Origin: ZC4RG29 sp964521255
GTDB lineage: Bacteria; Bacteroidota; Bacteroidia; Cytophagales; Cyclobacteriaceae
Direction of reading: 5' to 3'
DNA: 64,000 bases
Assembly: GCA_964521255.1 (NCBI GenBank)
Contig: CAZFRM010000010.1
Span: forward strand, 62,001-126,000
Shown: one piece after another, positions 9,145 through 16,654 of the stretch
How the letters are laid out: each line of letters opens with the position of its first letter
Position numbering within the stretch: the stretch's first letter is position 1
Notes under the pieces: generated by a model
The model's database searches: none
The model's input: the letters and a program-made list of their open reading frames with translations, nothing else
Told to the model about the DNA's origin: nothing
Program-made: the position numbers and the translations under genes

Positions 9145-10875
9145 ATGAAGACCATTAAAATCTTTTTCATCTTACTAACAACACTCCTGTGGACTGAGGG
9201 ATGCAAAGAAAGCCAACCCTCTTTTGAAGCTCCTGTATTGAGGAACATCGGGGACTATAGCATTGCTGTGACAACCCAATCAAAGCATGCTCAGATGTTC
9301 TTTAATCAGGGAATAATTATGGCCAATAATTTTAACCATGCAGAGGCGGAGCGGTCGTTTAGAGAGGCGGTCAGGCAGGACACCACGTTTGCTATGGGGT
9401 ATTGGGGAATAGCCTATGTGTTGGGTCCGAATTTTAATTCAGTTGACAATATGGGGACGGTTAACGAAATAAGAAAAGCGGTAACCAAAGCAGTCAGTTT
9501 AAGTGAACACGTATCGCCGTGGGAGAAAGCAGTTATTGAAGCCATCCAGATAAAGTTTCCAATGGACACTACTTTAACTGATGAAGAAGGTTTTGCAAAT
9601 TCCATGAAGCAAGCATATATCCGGTTTCCTGATAATTCATTTGTTGCGACCCTCTATGCCGAAGCGGTGATGAATTTACATCCCTGGGACTTTTATACTG
9701 GTAAAGCCGGAGAGCCAAGACCATGGACTCCTGAAATTGTGACGCTGCTTGAAAAAGTGATTTCAATAGATCCAGAAAATCCATTGGCTAATCATCTTTA
9801 TCTCCATGCCATGGAAGCAAGCCCTGATGTTTCGAAAGCGTTGACCAGTGCAGAAAGGTTAAAAACACTTGTACCCTCAGCCGGACATTTGGTTCATATG
9901 CCATCGCATATTTATATCAACACGGGCGACTATCACGAAGGATCATTGGCCAATGAGGCAGCTGTGATTGCGGACAGCATTTATATAGCGGAATGTAAAT
10001 CGCAGGGATATTATCCGCAGATGTATTACCCTCACAATTATCATTTCCTTGCTGCGACTGCAGCATTTGAAGGCCGGGGTGCACGTTCTATCGAAGCTGC
10101 TTACAAGACGGCAAGCCTTGTTGATAAAAAATATTATCACGAACCAGGATATGAGATGGTGCAACACTACCTGACAATCCCCAACCATATTTTGGTCAAG
10201 TTTGGGCAATGGGAAAAGATTCTGACGCTGCCTAAACCGACTGACGATTTGATTTACCCTACGGCTATTTGGCATTATGCCCGGGGTATGGCCTATGTCA
10301 ATTTGGATGATAAAGAACAGGCAAGAAAGGAACTCAACAAATTGAACGAGCTTAGTCAGGCTCCTTCAATCGCTGAACAATTGAATTGGGGGATAAATAA
10401 AGTGACAGAAGTCTGCAAAATATCCTCCAAAGTCCTGGAAGCAGAACTTTATATAAAGGATGGAAAATACAACGAAGCAATTCCACTGCTTACCGAAGCA
10501 ATTAAAATTGAGGATGGCCTTAACTACACCGAACCACCCGACTGGTTTTTCTCCGTGCGTCACCTGTTAGGCAACGTATTGCTAACGATAAAGGACTATG
10601 GACAAGCTGAAAAAATTTACAGGGAGGATTTGACATATTGGCCTAAAAATGGATTCGCACTGAACGGACTATTTGAAAGTCTGAATGGACAAGGAAAACC
10701 AAAAGAGGCAGAAGAAGTGAAAAAGCAATTCAATGAAGCCTGGAAATATGCCGACACAGACTTAAAGGCTTCGGTAATTGATCCGGAGAAGCGAATGAAC
10801 CTGACCTTACGAATCGATGAGCAATCACCGGGTGCTTTAGTTTATTTGGCAAGTTCTGTTTGTATGACAAAGTAA
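9145..10875 (+). CDS. TPR-repeat lipoprotein
   Basis: A 576-residue protein with a lipoprotein signal: hydrophobic stretch then WTEGC (Cys near residue 20). The mature chain is helical with tetratricopeptide-like units, for example AEAERSFREAVRQDTTFAMGYWG near 63-85, ISIDPENPLANHLYLHAME near 208-226 and YGQAEKIYREDLTYWPKNGFA near 484-504. TPR arrays mediate protein-protein contacts. Proteins of this type are common and uncharacterised in Bacteroidota. No partner gene lies nearby: the next gene downstream is a SulP transporter after a 386-base gap. Confidence 0.75.
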   Translation: MKTIKIFFILLTTLLWTEGCKESQPSFEAPVLRNIGDYSIAVTTQSKHAQMFFNQGIIMANNFNHAEAERSFREAVRQDTTFAMGYWGIAYVLGPNFNSVDNMGTVNEIRKAVTKAVSLSEHVSPWEKAVIEAIQIKFPMDTTLTDEEGFANSMKQAYIRFPDNSFVATLYAEAVMNLHPWDFYTGKAGEPRPWTPEIVTLLEKVISIDPENPLANHLYLHAMEASPDVSKALTSAERLKTLVPSAGHLVHMPSHIYINTGDYHEGSLANEAAVIADSIYIAECKSQGYYPQMYYPHNYHFLAATAAFEGRGARSIEAAYKTASLVDKKYYHEPGYEMVQHYLTIPNHILVKFGQWEKILTLPKPTDDLIYPTAIWHYARGMAYVNLDDKEQARKELNKLNELSQAPSIAEQLNWGINKVTEVCKISSKVLEAELYIKDGKYNEAIPLLTEAIKIEDGLNYTEPPDWFFSVRHLLGNVLLTIKDYGQAEKIYREDLTYWPKNGFALNGLFESLNGQGKPKEAEEVKKQFNEAWKYADTDLKASVIDPEKRMNLTLRIDEQSPGALVYLASSVCMTK

Positions 10876-11261
10876 TAGCATGAAATAGTACAGGAGTTAT
10901 CTGATTGGAACGTAATGAGAGCGTTGAGAGAAGGTGAAAATTTTTTCCTTGGTAGTTGAAGATCCTTAAAGTACATGCTGGTAAATTTCAAAAATTTCAA
11001 GGGGAACTTAACCGCATACGTTTGAAAACCGGGCGTTGCCAGCAATGTTGATACACAAAAGTATTTAACCATTCCGGCTACATCACCACCTGTGGACGGA
11101 GGAGTGGTCGGTTGCAAATTATTCTTCCTGATAGGTTTGGGATTTTTTAACTTGCGCTTCAATATCAACAACCTCTCATGCGCCAGCATTGCCATCAACA
11201 CCAGGTGAGTGCAACCGTTGAGTTTTCTTCTTTTGATCGATAAATATTTTTTTTCTGCATC
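10876..11261. other. 386-base gap with an unexplained minus-strand open frame
   Basis: No recognised gene. A minus-strand frame open across 10842-11306 would encode 154 residues (with NGCTHLVLMAMLAHERLLIL in its first third), but it overlaps both neighbouring genes and matches no family I know. It may be relic coding DNA. No hairpin or promoter is obvious. Confidence 0.3.
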
Positions 11262-12812
11262 GTGAAACGAACAATTAAGTATTACAGAATCATATGGCTT
11301 AAGCATGATTTGCCTGCGGGGCTTTCAGTTTTCCTTGTAGCACTTCCGCTTTGCCTGGGAATAGCCCTGGCTTCGGGGGCGCCTCTTTATGCCGGTTTGT
11401 TATCAGGCATCATTGGTGGGCTTGTAGTTTCCTTCATTAGCGGTTCACAACTGGCCGTTTCAGGACCAGCAGCAGGCCTCACAACTTTGGTCGCAGCTTC
11501 AATTATCTCTCTTGGCGATTTCAGCGTTTTTCTGCTGGCCGTCATAGTGGCGGGTTTGTTTCAACTTATCCTCGGCTTTCTAAAACTTGGAACGATAGCA
11601 AACTACTTTCCTTCATCAGTTATCAAAGGAATGTTAGCCGCAATTGGTATCATCCTCATCTCCAAGCAAATTCCGATAGCACTTGGTTATGATCATCCTG
11701 ACTTTTGGACAAGTGGCTTTCTAAAGCTTTTTTCTCACGACAATTTTCTTGGAAGTCTTGAACACTTCAACCATCACATTACACGAGGAGCAATTTTAAT
11801 CACCGTCATTTCTTTAGCACTTCTTATTTTATTTCAACAACCTTTTGCGAAAAAATTGAAAGTAATTCCTGCACCGCTTTTAGTCGTTGTGATTGGTATA
11901 GTCTTAAACATTCTCTTTATAAGGGCAACGTCAGTTTTTTCACTCAAGCAAACACAATTGGTAAGTATTCCTTCCAATGTTTTTGCCAGTATCTCCTTGC
12001 CCGATCTCACAATGCTCTTTTCCAGCAAAGAGATTTGGAAAGACGGAATGATCATCGGTTTGCTGGCATCTCTTGAAACATTGCTCTGCGTGGAGGCGGT
12101 TGACAAATTAGACAGGCGAGGCAGAATTACGCCGGTTAACCGTGAGTTGATTGCACAAGGTATTGGCAACATTACCTGCGGACTTCTTGGAGCAATACCC
12201 ATGACGGCCGTTGTAGTGAGAGGTGCAGCAAATGTTGATGCCGGTGCAAGAACAAAGCTTTCAGCTTTTACCCATGGACTTTTTCTGTTACTTGCTGTTT
12301 TACTTGTTCCTTTTTTACTCAATCAAATTCCTTACGCTTCCCTATCTGCCATACTTCTCATTACTGGTTATAACCTCACAAAGCCGATGCTCTATCGCAA
12401 CATGTGGAGTTTGGGCTGGAAACAATTCATTCCATTCTTAATTACTATCGTTGTAATTCTTTCAACTGACTTGCTGATCGGTGTTACCATCGGGCTTTTA
12501 ATTTCAATTTATTTCATCGTTCAGAACAACTTTAGAGCGGAATATAAAATCACGAAAACAGAACACATGGGAATTGAAACACAATACATCAAACTCAACT
12601 CTAATGTTACTTTCTTAAATAAAGTGAAGTTACGAAAGACATTGGACGAAATTCCCGAATACAGTGTGCTGACAATAGATGGCAGTGAATGTAATTTCAT
12701 TGACTATGATATTTTAGAGATCATAAGTGAATACGCAAACAAAGCACACGACCGGCATATTGAATTACATTTAAAAGGAATTCAGAAGGTAAACGTTACA
12801 GCGATCCATTGA
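11262..12812 (+). CDS. SulP family inorganic anion transporter
   Basis: A 516-residue polytopic membrane protein starting at GTG 11262, with HDLPAGLSVFLVALPLCLGI in the first helix and the SulP hallmark ASGAPLYAGLLSGIIGG. About ten to eleven helices follow. The C-terminal part (YSVLTIDGSECNFIDYDILE, near 463-482) is a short STAS-like cytosolic domain. Bacterial SulP proteins carry sulfate, bicarbonate or dicarboxylates. In many Bacteroidota a carbonic anhydrase gene lies next to it; none is visible here, so the substrate stays open. The GTG start is chosen because the N-terminus then matches family length. Confidence 0.85.
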   Translation: MKRTIKYYRIIWLKHDLPAGLSVFLVALPLCLGIALASGAPLYAGLLSGIIGGLVVSFISGSQLAVSGPAAGLTTLVAASIISLGDFSVFLLAVIVAGLFQLILGFLKLGTIANYFPSSVIKGMLAAIGIILISKQIPIALGYDHPDFWTSGFLKLFSHDNFLGSLEHFNHHITRGAILITVISLALLILFQQPFAKKLKVIPAPLLVVVIGIVLNILFIRATSVFSLKQTQLVSIPSNVFASISLPDLTMLFSSKEIWKDGMIIGLLASLETLLCVEAVDKLDRRGRITPVNRELIAQGIGNITCGLLGAIPMTAVVVRGAANVDAGARTKLSAFTHGLFLLLAVLLVPFLLNQIPYASLSAILLITGYNLTKPMLYRNMWSLGWKQFIPFLITIVVILSTDLLIGVTIGLLISIYFIVQNNFRAEYKITKTEHMGIETQYIKLNSNVTFLNKVKLRKTLDEIPEYSVLTIDGSECNFIDYDILEIISEYANKAHDRHIELHLKGIQKVNVTAIH

Positions 12813-12823
12813 CCCAAGAAGTA

Positions 12824-12862
12824 GAGTGTCACAAAATTTGAGAAAGGTGCAGTGGCACTTTC
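12824..12862. terminator. Possible hairpin between convergent genes
   Basis: AGTGTCAC and GTGGCACT (8-bp arms with one mismatch) lie between the SulP gene and the oppositely oriented membrane-protein gene, followed by a T-rich stretch. Weak candidate. Confidence 0.3.
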
Positions 12863-12868
12863 ACTTTA

Positions 12869-13483
12869 TTAGAAAAATAGTTTTGCGGAAATATCTCCGA
12901 ACCCTTGCCATACGGCAGTATATCGCAGTTCCCACAGGAGAGAATAAAGCACCATCAGCATCACAACAATGAGGTTAGGCTTGTAGTCGCGCTTTTTCAC
13001 AAGGTCAACGACCAGGAAGGCAATTGAAATCAGGGCTACTGCAGCGAGGCTAACGGATATACCTAATGGTGGCGGCATTTTAAAGTAGACAATTAAGCCA
13101 CGCCCTAGCCCCGGGCCCATCATTAACAGGCCGGTTCCAATCATGTAGCGCATATGATAATAAGTTCTTGTCTTGTTAGCAATGGCCAGACCATAAAATA
13201 TTCCGAAGATGATAATGGCTGGAATACTTAAGGAGATTATGGCAACAGCATCTGTCAGGGTCGGAAGCGCCTTCAAATTGGCGTGAAAGGTTTCCCTTGA
13301 AACAAGAAAAATGGAAAACATAAGAATGGGTGCGATGACAAAAGACATCTTGCCAATCGCTTTATGAATTCGATGTTTCTTCCTGGCGATCAGCCACGGC
13401 TGAACGACAAGGAAAGCCATCCATAAAAGCATAACCACTCCGTGAAAGTGGTGAACAAATTGAAAAATTTGTGCTATCGGCAT
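12869..13483 (-). CDS. Six-helix membrane protein of unknown function
   Basis: A 204-residue protein with about six transmembrane helices: near 10-32 (FHGVVMLLWMAFLVV), 46-63, 78-104, 114-137, 143-164 and 172-190. Histidines in the first helix (FVHHFHG) and in HKAIGKMSF after it could bind heme or metal, as in several small quinone- or heme-interacting membrane families, but I cannot assign it to one. It ends close to the SulP stop in convergent orientation. A 26-bp copy of its start region recurs 212 bases upstream (13680-13705), suggesting a lost paralogue. Confidence 0.6.
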   Translation of the reverse strand: MPIAQIFQFVHHFHGVVMLLWMAFLVVQPWLIARKKHRIHKAIGKMSFVIAPILMFSIFLVSRETFHANLKALPTLTDAVAIISLSIPAIIIFGIFYGLAIANKTRTYYHMRYMIGTGLLMMGPGLGRGLIVYFKMPPPLGISVSLAAVALISIAFLVVDLVKKRDYKPNLIVVMLMVLYSLLWELRYTAVWQGFGDISAKLFF

Positions 13484-13581
13484 GACGTTCTTCGTACTAC
13501 TCAGCTTCCTATGAAATATCCTTCAGATAGGGCATGATAAGCAAAGTGATGAGTTGTTCCAGCTAAGCTGTCTTAGCGCTT

Positions 13582-13633
13582 GTGGTTCTATTTACGTGAG
13601 TCGCGATTCAATACGTGGTTCTATTTCAGTGAG
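13582..13633. repeat. Direct repeat GTGGTTCTATTT..GTGAG, two copies
   Basis: GTGGTTCTATTTACGTGAG at 13582-13600 and GTGGTTCTATTTCAGTGAG at 13615-13633 differ at two positions and are spaced 33 bases start to start. Confidence 0.6.
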
Positions 13634-13679
13634 CTATCTAGGGGATGCCGAACGGAAAGTGAGAATAAGTAAAAAAAAT

Positions 13680-13705
13680 TGTGCTATCGGCATGACATTC
13701 TTCGC
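13680..13705 (-). repeat. Duplicate of a gene start (membrane-protein 5' end)
   Basis: TTGTGCTATCGGCATGACAT here matches TTGTGCTATCGGCATGACGT at 13468-13487, the first codons (MPIAQ) and leader of the gene at 12869-13483. Beyond these bases the two places diverge, so only the start of a second copy is left. Confidence 0.6.
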
Positions 13706-13822
13706 GCCAGGGAATAGCAAAATCTTTTGCCAGGCAAAGAGCCATGAGTGAGCAGGTCAATATTGTTTTTTTAAATGTCTATTATTGTCAGGGAAGCTTT
13801 CTTTCAAACACATTCATAAGTT

Positions 13823-16561
13823 ATGCGCGCATACTTGCTCTTCGTTATAATTATTTTGGTAGGGTGTAACGTTCCACGACCGTCTAATCTCAAAGCACCG
13901 ACCCATCTCACCTGCGAATATTTGAACGACCCCTCCATCGTTGATGTAACACCCCGGTTGGGCTGGATCAACATGACAACAGCATCACAACGCGGTGAGA
14001 AACAAACAGCCTACCAGATCCGCGTTGCCAGCGCGGAGTCATTGCTCGATCATGCTGACTTGTGGGACAGCAAAAAGATCGCATCGAACGAATCAATAAG
14101 AATTGAATACAATGGAAAACCACTTCAATCGAGACAGGAGTGCTATTGGCAGGTGCGCGTCTGGGACAAAAACGGGAATGCCAGTCCGTGGAGCGAAACC
14201 GCCCGCTGGCGAATGGGACTTTTAAGCAAGTCGGAGTGGAAAGCACAATGGATAGGAGCGCCCTGGCAAGGGGAAGATGCTCTCCCCAAACCCGATGGCG
14301 GACCCAACGGCGTTCCCAAAAAATTTGGTCCGCCTGCACCCATGTTTCGAAAGTCATTTGAAGTGACGAAGGAGATAAAGAAGGCTGTTGCTTTCGTAAC
14401 CGGCCTGGGCTATTTCGAATTCTACGTCAATGGCGAAAAGATCGGTGATGATGTACTGGTACCCAATCAAACCAATTATGGAAAACGACCCGGAATAGAA
14501 ACCGCGCTCATCAGCCTGCCTGACAATTTCAGGAAGTACAAAGTGATGTACCTGGCGTACGACATTACCAGCCAGTTACAGAAAGGTAAGAACGCCGTGG
14601 GTGCTATTCTCGGCAATGGCTTTTACAATCCTGCCAAATTCTGGGCGGAAGGTTATGGAACGCCAAGATTCCTCGGACAGGTGCACCTCACATACACCGA
14701 CGGCTCAGAGGAAATCATTGTCAGCGATACGTCATGGAGGGTTCATAAGAGTCCCATCGTCAGAGATATGGTTTACTACGGGGAAATCTATGACGCCCGT
14801 GAGGAACAGGAGGGATGGAGCAAGGCGGAGTTTGATGACCAAACCTGGCAACAAGCTGTTGAGCGGCAGGCACCTTACGGGGAGTTGGTAGCGCATACTT
14901 CACACACCGATAAAGTAATGGAGCAACTCAAACCTGTTTCTATTGATCGCCTGGGCGAAGGCCACTATAAGGTTGATTTCGGTGTTGAAATTTCAGGCTG
15001 GGTAAATTTCCTTAATGTAGATGGCGCCGCAGGACAAGCCATTGACATCAGCTTCAACGGCAATTTGTATTCCGGTGACAACACGTATATCTGTTCAGGT
15101 AACGGCCCGGCTACCTATGCTCCGCGATTCAACTGGTTCGTGTTTAGCGGTATTGAAATTAAGAACTGGCCCGGTGAATTGACAGCGGACAACCTCATGG
15201 CAGAAGCCGTGAACACATACATCGAACCGGCAGCACGATTCGAGACATCCAATGCGCTCTTCAACCAGATCAACACCATCTGGCGACGGAGCCAGCTTGA
15301 CAACATGCATGGCGGTATTGCCAGTGATTGCCCGCACCGGGAGCGTTCAGCGTATACGGGCGACGGCCAGGTGGCTTGCCCCACCGTTATGCTCAACTTC
15401 GATGCACGAAACTTTTACCATAAGTGGGTGCAAGACATGTTCGAAGCACAAAATATAGAAACCGGGTACGTTCCTAATGGTGCTCCCTGGCAGCCTGGAT
15501 GTGGTGGTGGTGTGGCCTGGGGTGCTGCCATCTGCATTATTCCCTGGGAGTTTTACATGACGTACGGTGCACGTGATATGCTCGAAGATAACTATGAAGG
15601 AATGAAGGGTTACATTCGCTACATGCAGACGTGGGTGGATGCGGATGGCATCATGTTCTCTCAGCGTAAGAATTACAAGGGTGAGGAGGTGATGTGGTAC
15701 AACCTTGGCGAGTGGCTGGCACCAGGCAAAACCGTCTCCGATGAAATGGTGCATACTTTTTACCTGTGGTATTGTGCTGATATAACTGCCAGGTCCGCGA
15801 GGGCATTGGGTAGTGACCAGGAAGCAGCTCAGTATGCTGAAATCGCCGACAAGGTCAAACGCGCTTTTCACGCGCGATTCTACGATGAGCAAGCCGGCAC
15901 GTATGGAGACGGCGGCGGCAATATCCTGGCACTCAGGATGGGTGTGCAGGAAGATCGGTACGACAAAGTAGTATCAGCGCTCAAACAAAATATTGCGGCC
16001 AATGATGGTCACCTTGACACTGGAATCTTCGGAACGCGATTCTTTTTTGAAGTGCTGGCGGAAAACGGAATGAACGACCTGGCCTACGCAGCGATGAATA
16101 AGACAACGGAACCCAGCTTTGGCCATTGGATTGAGCTCGGCTCAACCACCACCCGGGAGAATTGGGACGAAGGAGGCTCGCACAACCATCCCATGTTTGG
16201 CGGTGGGCTCGTGTGGTTCTACCAGAACCTGGCCGGCATGAAGGCCGATGAAAAGCAACCCGGGTACCGGCATATTATTTTTAAACCCCAACCCGTACCG
16301 GCGATCACCAGCACACATTACACCACCGGAACATCGTACGGAGAAGGGGGTATTGAATGGAAACAAGAAGGTGATCAGTTTGCGATGGATATTACCGTTC
16401 CCGTCGGATGCACGGCCACGGTATTTGTTCCTACAAACGAAGGTCAAACTGTTTCGGTGGCAGGTGGAATCGAATCCGAGTTTGTTGCTGAGACTGGCAA
16501 GGGAAATGGCTTTACGCAATTTGAAGTGCAAAGCGGGAAATATCGTTTTGAAGTCAGGTAG
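13823..16561 (+). CDS. Alpha-L-rhamnosidase, glycoside hydrolase family 78 (lipoprotein)
   Basis: A 912-residue protein with a lipoprotein leader (ILVGC, Cys near residue 15), so it is probably surface- or periplasm-anchored. Domains: fibronectin-like N-terminal region (about 20-130), two jelly-roll domains (about 150-450), the (alpha/alpha)6 catalytic barrel from about 470, and a C-terminal beta domain. DCPHRERSAYTGDGQ near 502-516 holds the acidic cluster of the GH78 active site, and GSTTTRENWDEGG near 772-784 the second Glu. The enzyme releases terminal L-rhamnose from glycans or glycosides. The gene looks clearly richer in G+C than its neighbours. RhaM and GH106 genes lie 32 kb away rather than beside it. 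Confidence 0.92.
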   Translation: MRAYLLFVIIILVGCNVPRPSNLKAPTHLTCEYLNDPSIVDVTPRLGWINMTTASQRGEKQTAYQIRVASAESLLDHADLWDSKKIASNESIRIEYNGKPLQSRQECYWQVRVWDKNGNASPWSETARWRMGLLSKSEWKAQWIGAPWQGEDALPKPDGGPNGVPKKFGPPAPMFRKSFEVTKEIKKAVAFVTGLGYFEFYVNGEKIGDDVLVPNQTNYGKRPGIETALISLPDNFRKYKVMYLAYDITSQLQKGKNAVGAILGNGFYNPAKFWAEGYGTPRFLGQVHLTYTDGSEEIIVSDTSWRVHKSPIVRDMVYYGEIYDAREEQEGWSKAEFDDQTWQQAVERQAPYGELVAHTSHTDKVMEQLKPVSIDRLGEGHYKVDFGVEISGWVNFLNVDGAAGQAIDISFNGNLYSGDNTYICSGNGPATYAPRFNWFVFSGIEIKNWPGELTADNLMAEAVNTYIEPAARFETSNALFNQINTIWRRSQLDNMHGGIASDCPHRERSAYTGDGQVACPTVMLNFDARNFYHKWVQDMFEAQNIETGYVPNGAPWQPGCGGGVAWGAAICIIPWEFYMTYGARDMLEDNYEGMKGYIRYMQTWVDADGIMFSQRKNYKGEEVMWYNLGEWLAPGKTVSDEMVHTFYLWYCADITARSARALGSDQEAAQYAEIADKVKRAFHARFYDEQAGTYGDGGGNILALRMGVQEDRYDKVVSALKQNIAANDGHLDTGIFGTRFFFEVLAENGMNDLAYAAMNKTTEPSFGHWIELGSTTTRENWDEGGSHNHPMFGGGLVWFYQNLAGMKADEKQPGYRHIIFKPQPVPAITSTHYTTGTSYGEGGIEWKQEGDQFAMDITVPVGCTATVFVPTNEGQTVSVAGGIESEFVAETGKGNGFTQFEVQSGKYRFEVR

Positions 16562-16568
16562 GGGGAGG

Positions 16569-16628
16569 GATAAAGAACACACTTCGAGCCATTAGTTGAA
16601 CAGCGAGTTTAAGATAGTTGAGGAGCAT
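16569..16628 (-). pseudogene. Stub of an FtsX-like permease gene (first ~20 codons)
   Basis: ATG at 16628 on the minus strand opens MLLNYLKLAVQLMARSVFF, homologous to the first 19 residues of the full permeases, then runs into IPPPT and a stop that overlaps the end of the GH78 gene on the other strand. It starts 26 bases after the stop codon of the full permease at 16655-19147, again where a further tandem permease would begin. Confidence 0.65.
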
Positions 16629-16654
16629 GGTTTTATCTTTACTAGCGTTATTAG

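Larger units (their letters stand above)
13484..13822. other. 339-base intergenic region with two kinds of direct repeat
   Basis: Between the membrane-protein gene and the GH78 gene, which diverge. It holds the duplicate of the membrane-protein start (13680-13705) and a pair of 19-base direct repeats (13582-13600, 13615-13633). No other gene is seen. Confidence 0.5.

Noticed and set aside
10842..11306. Minus-strand open frame of 154 codons
   Set aside because: It overlaps two well-supported plus-strand genes, has no recognised domain and no start signal. It may be a relic but cannot be supported as a gene.
15347..15892. Long antisense frame (181 codons) in the GH78 gene
   Set aside because: It is opposite to conserved catalytic-domain codons and is explained by codon bias of the real gene.
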